This document shows, in pieces, positions 40,895 through 49,290 of a stretch of DNA of 64,000 bases (position 1 is the stretch's first letter; every line of letters begins with the position of its first letter). The notes beneath the pieces were generated by a model that saw nothing but the letters and a program-made list of their open reading frames with translations, was not told the DNA's origin and searched no databases. The position numbers and the translations under genes were made by a program. The DNA lies in contig CAWFOP010000018.1 in NCBI GenBank assembly GCA_963817465.1, positions 248,001 to 312,000 of the forward strand, in the 5' to 3' direction. The DNA comes from CAMPKL01 sp963817465 (lineage in GTDB: Bacteria; Acidobacteriota; Terriglobia; Bryobacterales; UBA6623).

Positions 40895-41080
40895 CTAGCT
40901 GGCGGCCGCGGCGACAACCGAGCCCATTCTGCTGAAGATCGTCGAGATGCTGGTGGAAATTCCGGGCAGCAGCGCGCCGGCGGCGACGGCGATGAAGCCG
41001 GCCAACAGAGCGTACTCGACCATGTCCTGGCCCTTTTCGTCGTTAACGAGCCGAATGAAAAGCTGTTGAATCTTCGTCAT
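40895..41080 (-). CDS. Flp/Fap-type pilin
   Basis: 61 residues. A short basic/polar leader (MTKIQQLFIRLVNDEKG) is followed by Q-DMVEYALLAGFIAV and a hydrophobic helix, the pattern of type IVb Flp pilins processed by a prepilin peptidase before the E of VEYALL. Such pilins build Tad pili used in surface attachment. No tad/cpa genes are in the window. The 217 bases upstream are AT-richer than surroundings and probably carry its promoter. Confidence 0.88.
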   Translation of the reverse strand: MTKIQQLFIRLVNDEKGQDMVEYALLAGFIAVAAGALLPGISTSISTIFSRMGSVVAAAAS

Positions 41081-41297
41081 GTTGTTTGTCCTCTCCCTCT
41101 TGTCTGTAATCGAGTCTTTGGTCTCTCGCGGCTCCTCACCGCGTCAACCTTACGCCCCAATCATGCAGGAGTCCTGAGAAACCCGGCTATGGGATACTAG
41201 TACCTTTTTTTCTAAGGGATATTACAGTATGCCGCCGTAAGTGGTGGGTAATACTACCTACCGCACGGGAGCGCCTAAGAGACTCAAAAGGCGGGAG

Positions 41298-42320
41298 TTA
41301 GTCTGCGCTTGAGAGAGGCAAAACCGCATTCGCCCCGGTGTCCGCAGCCTGCGGTCCGCGGAAGAAATCGAAAGCCGACACCTTGTGCACGCACGACACG
41401 GTGCACATCGGCGCGCACCCTTTTTCCAGCCGGTAGGCGTCGCGCACATCGTCGACGGTGTACTCGGCCAGCGGCGTCCCAGGCAGGCCGCGCTGCTGGG
41501 AGCAGTAGTGGACCAGGCCGTCCTCGCAGACATACAGGTAGCGCGCCCCGGCCCTGCAGCGCCAATCGTTGGGCTTGCCGGCGGCGATATTTTCCTGAAA
41601 GAAGTCGAGCCGCGCGTAGGAGCGCTTGCTGAGCGCCTTGATGCGGTCCCAGACCTCGCGCTCCTTGGGGGTAAGAGGCTTGAGCTGACCGTCGCCGTCG
41701 TGAATGATTCCCACCGTCGAGGTAAAGCCCAGCTCGATCGCTCGCCTGGCGATCACGTAGGCGTCCTCGGGATTTTCAATCCCGCCGCCGACCACCGAAT
41801 TGACGTTCACCTCGAAGTCGGCGTGTTCGGCCATCCACGCGAGCTTCTTATCGAGCACCTTGAGGCTCTTTTTGGAGATCTCGTCGGGAGTGACGTTGTC
41901 GATCGAGATCTGCACGTACTCGAGCCCGGCGTCATTGAGCCGCTTGATCCGGTCCGGAACCATGAAATACCCGTTGGTGATCAAGCTGGCGATCACGCCC
42001 CGTTCGCGGACGTGACGCAGCAGGTCGTCGAGTTCCGGGTGCAGCAGCGGCTCCCCGCCGCTCATGGTGATGATCGAAACCCCCAGGTCGGCCAGCTTGT
42101 CGACGCGGCGCTTCAATTCGTCCAACGGGACCGGCGCCGAGACGTGGTCGTACTCGTTGCAATAGGCGCAGGCGATATTGCACCGCCGCGTCGGGATCAT
42201 CTGGGCCAGGACGGGGCGGTCCGTGTCGGTCAATCCGCGCCACAGCATGCGCGCTTCGCGCAGCTTACGATGGGCGTGCAGGCGGGCTCGACGGGCGCGG
42301 GTCGACGGATCAACAGCCAT
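41298..42320 (-). CDS. Radical SAM protein with SPASM-like C-terminus
   Basis: 340 residues. The 4Fe-4S/SAM motif is CNIACAYC (C47, C51, C54), followed by IITMSGGEPLLHPELDDLL and ISIDNVTPDE, typical radical SAM barrel elements. The C-terminal third has further cysteines (RCRAGARYLYVCEDG, CSQQRG, CAPMCTVSCVH), suggesting an auxiliary cluster domain. Substrate is unknown; family relatives act in peptide modification and in hopanoid or lipid tailoring. Neighbours (pseudo-receiver, Flp pilin) do not settle this. Confidence 0.82.
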   Translation of the reverse strand: MAVDPSTRARRARLHAHRKLREARMLWRGLTDTDRPVLAQMIPTRRCNIACAYCNEYDHVSAPVPLDELKRRVDKLADLGVSIITMSGGEPLLHPELDDLLRHVRERGVIASLITNGYFMVPDRIKRLNDAGLEYVQISIDNVTPDEISKKSLKVLDKKLAWMAEHADFEVNVNSVVGGGIENPEDAYVIARRAIELGFTSTVGIIHDGDGQLKPLTPKEREVWDRIKALSKRSYARLDFFQENIAAGKPNDWRCRAGARYLYVCEDGLVHYCSQQRGLPGTPLAEYTVDDVRDAYRLEKGCAPMCTVSCVHKVSAFDFFRGPQAADTGANAVLPLSSAD

Positions 42321-42409
42321 GGCGACGAGGCGCGGACGGCCGCGCGTAAGTCTCCAGTATAGCGATCCTTACGACGATTTCGACCGCTTCGGCTTCGCCG
42401 ACGTCGGGC

Positions 42410-42778
42410 TCAGGCGCCGGCGCTGAAATGTTGCAGGGCGCGTCCAATGGACTCCGGGCCCTCGCTCACTTCGTAATATCCGTTTACGCCCAACGCCATC
42501 AAATCGTAGTAGCTGCCGAAATCGCTGCAGTCGACGGCGACCAGCACGGGGCGGCCGTGGATCGCGTTGGCGGCGCGCATGACCACATCGGCCGCCGGAG
42601 CGCCGTTGGGCGGCGAGTAGATGAGCAAGGGAGCCTTGCGATGCTGGCGCAAGATCGAATCCAGAGCCTGTGAGTCCGCGGGCTGCAGCCGAAAGCCGCG
42701 GCGCCGCAGCCAGCGGAGCGTGTCGGCGAAAGCGCCGTTTTTTGGGGGGGTGAGGACGATTACATCGGGCGTCGTCAT
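42410..42778 (-). CDS. Receiver-like domain protein lacking the phosphorylation site
   Basis: 122 residues from ATG 42778 (MTTPDVIVLTPPKN). The order of strands and helices looks like a CheY fold, with a C-terminal GVNGYYEVSEGPESIGRAL resembling the receiver's last loop and helix. The aspartate that would be phosphorylated is absent: the third strand reads APLLIYSPPNG. It may be a pseudo-receiver. Located upstream of the radical SAM gene on the same strand. Confidence 0.5.
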   Translation of the reverse strand: MTTPDVIVLTPPKNGAFADTLRWLRRRGFRLQPADSQALDSILRQHRKAPLLIYSPPNGAPAADVVMRAANAIHGRPVLVAVDCSDFGSYYDLMALGVNGYYEVSEGPESIGRALQHFSAGA

Positions 42779-42934
42779 GCTGTACATCAACCTATAGAAC
42801 GAAAGTTTGGACCGCACCACGAGGAAAACGCCTTAGGCGCCACCGGCAATTTCCTTAGCTGCGGTGTTGGTGACAATGGGGGTCGGTCTCGTGTTACAAG
42901 AGCGAAGGCCGTTTCGGCTATCTTTGGAACACTG

Positions 42935-43858
42935 TTGTCTCGACGCGGTCGGCTGCGAAACTACGCGGAGTACATTCCCGCGTGGATGGCGGTCCAGGCG
43001 CTCTGCTGGGCCCCGCTGCCGCTCGCCCGGCCGCTGGCCCGCGCGTTGGCCAACATCGCCCACGCTTGCGTGCCGCGCTGGCGCAACGTCGCGCGCCAAA
43101 ACATCGAGGCGGTCTTCCCCGCCCTCGATGAGCACGCCCGCGAACGGCTGGAGCGCGGCTGCTACGAGACGTTGGGCCGCAATCTGTTGGCGTTCTCCCG
43201 CCTGCCGCGCCTCACCCCCGCCAATATCGGCCAATGGATCGAATACGAGGGCTTCGAACACTACGAGGACGCCGTAAAGCGCGGCAAAGGAGTGATCTTT
43301 CTTACCGCCCACCTCGGCGCATGGGAGCTCAGTTCGGCGGCGCACGCCCTGTTCGGCAATCCCATGGACGTCATGGTGCGGCCGCTCGACAACCCCTTGC
43401 TCCAGCGCTTCGTCGACCGCCGCCGCCGCTTGTTCGGCAACCGCACGATCAACAAGTTCGATTCCGCCAGAAGCGCGCTGACGGCGTTGCGCGCCAACCG
43501 CGCCGTCGGCATCTTGGCGGATCAAAACGCGGCCGGCGACGACGGCGTTTTCGTGAAGTTTTTCGGCCGCACGGCGAGCGCCACCAAGGGAGTGGCGCAA
43601 CTGGCGGCGCGTACCGGCGCGCAAGTGATCCCCGGCTTCGCGCTATGGAACGGCGCAACCGGGCGTTACGTCTTGAAGTTTCATACGCCTTTGAAAATGG
43701 CGGACACGGGCGACCGGGCGGCGGATCTGATCGAAAATACGCAGCGCTGCCAAACGCTGCTCGAAAGCATGATTCGCAGCTACCCGGAACAGTGGCTCTG
43801 GATTCATCGTCGCTGGAAAACACAGCCCCGCGGGGAGGGACAGTCTTATTCCGGATAG
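42935..43858 (+). CDS. Lysophospholipid/lipid A acyltransferase (LpxL/HtrB-like)
   Basis: 307 residues. The acyltransferase motif is HLGAWE (H126, E131) after VIFLTA. Supporting segments are MVRPLDNPLLQRFVDRRRRLF and VGILADQNAAGDDGVFVKFFGR, and the C-terminal YPEQWLWIHRRWK, which is diagnostic for LpxL/HtrB proteins. These add acyl chains to lipid A or related lipids at the inner membrane. TTG 42935 is the assumed start, with the N-terminal amphipathic segment NYAEYIPAWMAVQALCW following. Its stop lies in the first copy of a 22-base tandem duplication. Confidence 0.88.
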   Translation: MSRRGRLRNYAEYIPAWMAVQALCWAPLPLARPLARALANIAHACVPRWRNVARQNIEAVFPALDEHARERLERGCYETLGRNLLAFSRLPRLTPANIGQWIEYEGFEHYEDAVKRGKGVIFLTAHLGAWELSSAAHALFGNPMDVMVRPLDNPLLQRFVDRRRRLFGNRTINKFDSARSALTALRANRAVGILADQNAAGDDGVFVKFFGRTASATKGVAQLAARTGAQVIPGFALWNGATGRYVLKFHTPLKMADTGDRAADLIENTQRCQTLLESMIRSYPEQWLWIHRRWKTQPRGEGQSYSG

Positions 43859-43888
43859 CTTTTTGGCTTATTCCGGATAGCTTTTTGG
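43845..43888 (+). repeat. Perfect 22-bp tandem duplication
   Basis: Two identical copies, 43845-43866 and 43867-43888, of a 22-base unit beginning CTTATTCCGGATAG. The first copy contains the acyltransferase stop TAG (43856-43858). Looks like a recent slippage duplication. Confidence 0.9.
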
Positions 43889-43978
43889 GCGTTCACCGGC
43901 TTGGCCGGGCATAGGCGCCATGCGACGCTATACTGACAGAGCGTAATGCGTCCGTGGCACACGGGCGCGGGAGAAGTC

Positions 43979-46084
43979 GTGAAGCGGTTTCAACTCGTGG
44001 CGATCAGAAAACTTATCCTTCCGGCGTTGATTGCGGGTGTTTTGGCGGGCAATGCGCTCGGAGCGCAGGCAACGCCGGCCAAGCAGGGTCAGACGGCGCC
44101 GGCCGACCATAAGGTCGACCGCAGCGAAGCCTACTACCGCTTCTCGGTCGCTCACCTCTACCATCGCTTGGCGCTGCAATTCGCGCGCCAAGAATATGTG
44201 GACCGCGCCATCGAGGAATACAAGGCCGCCATGGCCGCCGACCCGACCTCGGACTATATCCCAGAGCAACTGATCGAGCTCTACGCCGCCAGCAACCGCC
44301 TCGAAGACGCCATTAAGCTGGCGAACGAAGTCACCGCTCGCGACCCCAACAGCTTCGGCATTCACAAACTGCTGGGAGACATCTATCGCAGCTACGCCTA
44401 CGATCGCCGCCGCGGTCTCGACAGCGACATGGCGAACAGCTCCATCGCGGAGTACGAGAAGGCCAATAAGCTCAACCCGCAGGACGAAGAGGTTTCAATC
44501 GCGCTGGGCGGCCTCTACCTCGATACCGGCAGCCCCGACAAGGCCAAAGCGCAGTTCGAACACGCGCTCGAGGTCAAGCCGAACGATCCGCGCGCGCTCG
44601 CGGGACTCGCGCAATATTTCGTGAAAGCCGGCGACGGCGCGGGCGCGATCGACGCGCTCGAGAAAGTGATCAAGGCCGCCGGGCCGCAACAGACGTACTT
44701 GGAGCAGCTCGCGGCGGTCTACTCCGACCAAGGACGCTTCGACGACGCCGCCGATACCTACAAAGCCTTGCTCGATCAAGCGGAGGAAGGCGAGGCGGGC
44801 AACACGCTCCGGTACCGCGAGATGCTGGCCGAGAGTTTGGTTCGCGGCGGCAAGCTCGACGAGGGGCGCGAACAGTATCAGCAACTCGCCGAGCTGCTGC
44901 CGCGCAACGCGCTCTATCAACTTCGCCTTTCTCAAATCGCTCGCCAGCGCCGGCGCTTCGACGAAGCCTGGGAGCGTCTCAAAGAGGCGCAAAAGCTTTC
45001 GCCCGACGACCTCGATATCAAATACAACACCGTGTTGCTGCTCGACGCCGAGGGTCGTCTCGATGAAGCCATCCAAGGCTTGCAGCAGATCCTGACCGAT
45101 ACGGCCCAGGAAGAGTACGACTCGGCGCAACAGGCGAACCGCCAAGTCTTCCTCGAGAATCTGGCCGGGCTGCAGCGCCGCCAAGACAAGTTCGACGACG
45201 CGCGCGAGACCTACGCCCGGATCGCCAAGCTCAACCCCGAGACCGCGCCGCGAGTCGATCTGCTGACGGTCGACACCTATCGCGCACAGCATGAGTTCGA
45301 GCGCGCTCTCGAGGAGTCCTCCAAGGCCGTCAAAGAGCACCCCGACGACTATCCGCTCGCATTGCAACGCGCCAACCTATTGTCCGAAACCGGCAACGCC
45401 AAAAGCGCCGACAGCCTGTTACGCGGACTGCTGAAGGACGAACCTTCCGACATCGACATCTATCTCTCGATCGCCCAGACCTGGCAGAAGGGCAAAGACT
45501 ACGACAAGGCCGTCAAGGCCCTCGACGAAGCGAGCAAGCTCGCCGACACGAAAGAGGCGAAGGTGGCGGTGCTGTTCAGCCGCGGCTCGATCCTGGAGCG
45601 CTTCCAGCGGATCGACGAATCCGAAGCGGCCTTCCGCAAGCTTCTCGAGATCGACCCGGACAACTCGTCCACCTTGAATTACCTCGGCTACATGTTGGCC
45701 GACCAAGGCACGAAGCTCGACGAAGCGTACGACATGATTCAGCGCGCCCTCGACCTCGAGCCCGAAAACGGCGCCTACCTCGACAGCCTCGGCTGGGTCT
45801 ATTACCAGCAAGACAAGCTGGAGTTGGCGAAGCGCTATCTCGAGCGCTCACTGGAGCGCTACGGCAACGACCCGGTCGTGCTCAGCCATCTCGGCGACGT
45901 CTACTTCAAGCTGGGTGAAACCGAGCAGGCCAAAAAGCACTGGAAGATGGGCCTGGAAGAGTGGGCCAAGAGCCCGGTCGCGGATCGCGACGACCAAGAG
46001 GTCGCCGACCTGCGCGCCAAGCTGACGAAGTTGGGCGCGGAAGTGACGCAGGCTGAAAAGAAGCAGGAAGCGGCGAAGCCCTAA
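43979..46084 (+). CDS. Large exported TPR-repeat protein
   Basis: About 701 residues with a signal peptide (LILPALIAGVLAGNALGAQ). Nearly all of the rest is TPR units, e.g. VDRAIEEYKAAMAADPTSDY, KAKAQFEHALEVKPNDPRAL and DEAYDMIQRALDLEPENGAY, at least twelve of them. No enzyme domain. Probably a periplasmic or surface scaffold. GTG 43979 is chosen because GGAGA is well spaced before it; an ATG at 43946 is the alternative. A TATACT box at 43929-43934 could be the -10. The C-terminus is Lys/Ala/Gln-rich. Confidence 0.82.
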   Translation: MKRFQLVAIRKLILPALIAGVLAGNALGAQATPAKQGQTAPADHKVDRSEAYYRFSVAHLYHRLALQFARQEYVDRAIEEYKAAMAADPTSDYIPEQLIELYAASNRLEDAIKLANEVTARDPNSFGIHKLLGDIYRSYAYDRRRGLDSDMANSSIAEYEKANKLNPQDEEVSIALGGLYLDTGSPDKAKAQFEHALEVKPNDPRALAGLAQYFVKAGDGAGAIDALEKVIKAAGPQQTYLEQLAAVYSDQGRFDDAADTYKALLDQAEEGEAGNTLRYREMLAESLVRGGKLDEGREQYQQLAELLPRNALYQLRLSQIARQRRRFDEAWERLKEAQKLSPDDLDIKYNTVLLLDAEGRLDEAIQGLQQILTDTAQEEYDSAQQANRQVFLENLAGLQRRQDKFDDARETYARIAKLNPETAPRVDLLTVDTYRAQHEFERALEESSKAVKEHPDDYPLALQRANLLSETGNAKSADSLLRGLLKDEPSDIDIYLSIAQTWQKGKDYDKAVKALDEASKLADTKEAKVAVLFSRGSILERFQRIDESEAAFRKLLEIDPDNSSTLNYLGYMLADQGTKLDEAYDMIQRALDLEPENGAYLDSLGWVYYQQDKLELAKRYLERSLERYGNDPVVLSHLGDVYFKLGETEQAKKHWKMGLEEWAKSPVADRDDQEVADLRAKLTKLGAEVTQAEKKQEAAKP

Positions 46085-46108
46085 TTGCGGGCGTCGCCTT
46101 CACGAAGA

Positions 46109-46510
46109 TCAGGAACGCGAAGATCCGGAAAGCGAGCCCGCGCCGTTGACCTTGTGATCCGGCGCCGGTTTTGTTTCGCTCCAGTCCGCGCTGCCGCCGA
46201 CCAAGTATTCGTCAAAATCGGCGCGGCTATGCAAGACGACGCCGCGACCGGTCCGGCCCATGGGATCGCAGATCTCGATTTCCGATCCGACGTCGATTTT
46301 TTCGCGAGCGCGGACTTCGAAGCCGCCGGCTGAAACGTTGATCAAGTGCGTGTCAATGGTTCGGATCTCGCCCGACGGGTCGGCCCAGCGGACCTCCACC
46401 ACGCCGTGGCCGGGCAGCCGGCTCTCCATGCGCCGTTCGTCGGACTTCTTTTTCGAGCCGCCGAGCCAAGTCGAGAGCCCCTTCCAAGAACCTTTCAGGC
46501 GTCCGGCCAT
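46109..46510 (-). CDS. PilZ-domain protein (c-di-GMP binding)
   Basis: 133 residues. The c-di-GMP-binding elements are visible: an arginine pair in DERRMESRLPGHG and the N-x-S-x-x-G motif in INVSAGGFEVRA. A basic N-terminal tail (KGSWKGLSTWLGGSKKKSD) precedes it. PilZ proteins link c-di-GMP to motility, pili or polysaccharide output; a link to the Flp pilin or flagella here is speculative. Convergent with the TPR gene at 46084. Confidence 0.85.
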   Translation of the reverse strand: MAGRLKGSWKGLSTWLGGSKKKSDERRMESRLPGHGVVEVRWADPSGEIRTIDTHLINVSAGGFEVRAREKIDVGSEIEICDPMGRTGRGVVLHSRADFDEYLVGGSADWSETKPAPDHKVNGAGSLSGSSRS

Positions 46511-46651
46511 GCACTCTCATTCTTAGGTCGACCTACGACTCGCGGCAATAAGGTGAACCCCGTAGGAACCGTGGGAAGGGAGCTTCCGGATTTCGCTAAA
46601 CTTGGCATCTGAAGCCGGCGACCGCGTCGCCGCAACGGCTTCTTCGCCCCG

Positions 46652-48670
46652 ATGCGTCTCATCCTGCTTGTCGCTCTGTGTGCGGCGCCCGTCCTTGCCG
46701 ATTGTCTGGTCGTCCGCGTCTTCGACCCCGACCGCTTGCCGGTAGCGGGCGCGACCGCCGCCGCCGGCTCACAAACGGCGACATCCAACGATCGCGGAGA
46801 GGCCCGCTTGTGCGCCGACGATCTGCGCAACGTCACGGTTCGCGCCAAGGGTTTTCGCGAGCTTCGCCTGCATCCCGCCGCCGACGCATCCAGCGTGACG
46901 GCCCATCTCGAGATCGAGCGACGCGTCGAGTCCGCGGTGGTCGTGACGGGCGTGATCGAGCCGACCGAGTTGGACGAAGTCGACCGCACGATCGAGGTCC
47001 TGCCGGTCAGCGAGCCCGATGTCCCGGCCTGGTCGTTCGCCGACGTTCTCAAGCAGGATTCGTCCGTCCATCTGCGGGAACGCGGGCCCGACGGGACGCA
47101 GGCCGACCTGTCGATTCGCGGGTCGTCGTTTGACCAGGTGCTGGTGCTGGTGAACGGCGTCCGCGTAAACGACGCACAGACCGGACATCACACGATGGAT
47201 CTGCCGCTGCCGTTCGAGGCGGTCGAACAGGTCGAGGTGCTGCACGGCTCGGGCGCGACGCTGTACGGTTCCGACGCGATCGGCGGCGTGATCAATTTCG
47301 TCACGAAGAAACCCGAGGGGCGCGAGCTGCGCTTGATGGGCGGCTTCGGCGATTTCGGCTGGAATCGGCTCGCGGCGAGCGGCGGCTTCACCAAAGGCGT
47401 CTGGTCGCAGTCGCTGTCGGTCGCGCGCGATTTCTCCACCGGCTTCGCGCCGGGCCGCGATTTTCGCAACCTGGCGTTCTCGAGCGAATCCTACTTCGAC
47501 ACGTCCAAGGGCTCGACCAGCATCTTGGTCTCGGCGAACGATCGGCCGTTCGGCGCGAACGGCTTCTACGGCGATTGGGACTCGTGGGAGAAAACCGGGA
47601 CCAAGCTCGTCTCGGCCAGCCAGACGCTCGGCCGCGCCGGCGGCGTGCAGCATCGCTTCAACTTCACCTATCGCCGGCACAACGACAACTTCATCCTCTG
47701 CAAATTCGGCTGCGTCTTCGGCGATGTTCTCTTCGCCCCGAAAGATTTCCAGAACCTGCATCAAACGGAGAACTACCAGGGCTCGTATACCGCCGGAGGC
47801 TCCCTCGCCGACCGCATCGACTGGTCGGCCGGCGGGCAATACCTCTCCGAGGGCATCGACAGCACCGTCGCCGGCCAGCGCCGCCGCGAGCGCACAGCCG
47901 TGTACGCCATGCTCAATCTGCGGCCGACGGAACGGCTGACCCTATCAGCCGGCGTTCGCGAAGAGGCCTGGCGGCGCTGGCGGGCCGAGACGAGCCCGAT
48001 GGTGTCGGCCGGCTACAGGCTGGCCGGCGGCTTCAAGCTGCGCGCGCAGGCGGCGTCGGCGTTTCGCGTGCCGACTTATACGGACCTGTACCACGAGGAT
48101 CCGGGCAACATCGGCAACCCCAACCTGCTGCCCGAGACCGCCTGGAACTACGAAGCCGGCGCGGACTGGTATTCGAACCGCGGCTTGCGGGTTTCGGCCA
48201 CCTGGTTCCGGCGCAGCGAAGACAACACGATCGACTGGGTGCGCGACGCCGGATCGAGCGTCTTCGAGGCGCGCAACTTTCAACAGCTCGATTTCAACGG
48301 CGTCGAGCTGCAAGCGCGCCAACGCTGGCGAGCGGGCGAAGCATGGGTCAATTACACAGCGCTGCGAGCGACGAGGCGTCTGCCGGAAAACGCGGTCTCG
48401 CGCTACGTGTTCAACTTCCCTCTCAACCAAACGACCGTCGGCTATCGCGGCCACATCGGGGGCCTGCTGCTCAAAACCGAGATCGGCGCCTACAACCGCA
48501 CGTGGCAATCCACGCGTGCTCTGTGGGACGTCTCGATCGGGCGCGACGGCGGCAAGTGGCGGCCGTTCATTCAGGCCACGAACCTGCTGAACACGTCGCA
48601 CGAAGCGTTCCAAGGCTTGTCGCAACCCGGCCGCTGGATTCGCGGCGGCGTCCAAGTGCAGGTTTTCTAG
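46652..48670 (+). CDS. TonB-dependent outer-membrane receptor
   Basis: 672 residues. A signal peptide (MRLILLVALCAAPVLA) is followed by a carboxypeptidase-regulatory-like domain (DRLPVAGATAAAGSQTATS), a plug domain (LSIRGSSFDQVLVLVNGVRV and GSGATLYGSDAIGGVINFVT), and a 22-strand-type barrel with the C-terminal NLLNTSHEAFQGLSQPGRW. The plug and length resemble BtuB/vitamin or siderophore receptors, but the substrate cannot be told. No TonB box is obvious. The extra N-terminal domain is common in Acidobacteria and Bacteroidetes. Confidence 0.9.
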   Translation: MRLILLVALCAAPVLADCLVVRVFDPDRLPVAGATAAAGSQTATSNDRGEARLCADDLRNVTVRAKGFRELRLHPAADASSVTAHLEIERRVESAVVVTGVIEPTELDEVDRTIEVLPVSEPDVPAWSFADVLKQDSSVHLRERGPDGTQADLSIRGSSFDQVLVLVNGVRVNDAQTGHHTMDLPLPFEAVEQVEVLHGSGATLYGSDAIGGVINFVTKKPEGRELRLMGGFGDFGWNRLAASGGFTKGVWSQSLSVARDFSTGFAPGRDFRNLAFSSESYFDTSKGSTSILVSANDRPFGANGFYGDWDSWEKTGTKLVSASQTLGRAGGVQHRFNFTYRRHNDNFILCKFGCVFGDVLFAPKDFQNLHQTENYQGSYTAGGSLADRIDWSAGGQYLSEGIDSTVAGQRRRERTAVYAMLNLRPTERLTLSAGVREEAWRRWRAETSPMVSAGYRLAGGFKLRAQAASAFRVPTYTDLYHEDPGNIGNPNLLPETAWNYEAGADWYSNRGLRVSATWFRRSEDNTIDWVRDAGSSVFEARNFQQLDFNGVELQARQRWRAGEAWVNYTALRATRRLPENAVSRYVFNFPLNQTTVGYRGHIGGLLLKTEIGAYNRTWQSTRALWDVSIGRDGGKWRPFIQATNLLNTSHEAFQGLSQPGRWIRGGVQVQVF

Positions 48671-48686
48671 CAGTCCTGCTGGGTGA

Positions 48687-48707
48687 AAGGGGAGCGGCGG
48701 ACCCCTT
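48687..48707. terminator. Possible hairpin after the TonB receptor
   Basis: AAGGGG (48687-48692) pairs with CCCCTT (48702-48707), loop AGCGGCGGA. No T-tract follows, so it is a weak candidate terminator between the receptor and the convergent SnoaL-like gene. Confidence 0.3.
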
Positions 48708-48827
48708 CGTCTTCGAGCAGTTCGTTTGGCCCCACGACCGTCCGCCCTCACGCTCATTGTCACGGGCAAGTTGGACGGGAGAAGCCGACTACCCCTGGTC
48801 GAACGCGGCAACCCGCCTGATCCCGCT

Positions 48828-49220
48828 TTATTCGAGTTGGCGGCGATACGCGGCTTCGTCGAAGTGTCCCCTTGATTCGGCGATCAGATTGTCCGCGCCG
48901 ATCGTCCATTCCTCGTAGCCGCTAATTCGAACGGATTTCCCGGAGCCGCCGGCGCCGCTATCCGTCCCTGTCAATGTCCAGTGGTAGGTGATGTTTTGAG
49001 CATCGATGTTGAGCCGATCCATCGCCACGACCAGGTCCGGGAAGGCCGTCATGAATGACTGGGCGGCCTGAGCGATGGCCTGCCGTCCTATCGACGGATC
49101 GCCGTCATTGATCCTTAGCGACCCTGTTTCAGAGTAAAACGACGCGACTTTCGCGGCGTCTTGGCTGCACCACGCGGAGGTGTACCGCGTTGCGAGCTCT
49201 TTCAACTTGTCGGCGTCCAT
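48828..49220 (-). CDS. SnoaL/NTF2-like protein
   Basis: 130 residues from ATG 49220 (MDADKLKELATRYTSAW). The pattern ATRYTSAWCSQDAAKVASFY, IGRQAIAQAAQSFMTAFPDL and the C-terminal ISGYEEWTIGADNLIAESRG is that of SnoaL-like, NTF2-fold proteins, which include polyketide cyclases, small-molecule isomerases and non-enzymatic ligand binders. No function can be assigned. A TTG three codons earlier is an alternative start. Confidence 0.75.
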   Translation of the reverse strand: MDADKLKELATRYTSAWCSQDAAKVASFYSETGSLRINDGDPSIGRQAIAQAAQSFMTAFPDLVVAMDRLNIDAQNITYHWTLTGTDSGAGGSGKSVRISGYEEWTIGADNLIAESRGHFDEAAYRRQLE

Positions 49221-49290
49221 TGTTTGCACTCGAGCCGTTTCCCTCAGGCCCCTTCCTGGGCCTGTTACAAGCGAGAGCGCCTGGCGCCGC

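Noticed and set aside
46520..46651. Cobalamin riboswitch upstream of the TonB receptor
   Set aside because: A few matching words (GGTGAA, GGGAAGG) occur, but not in the conserved order, and no B12 box is present.
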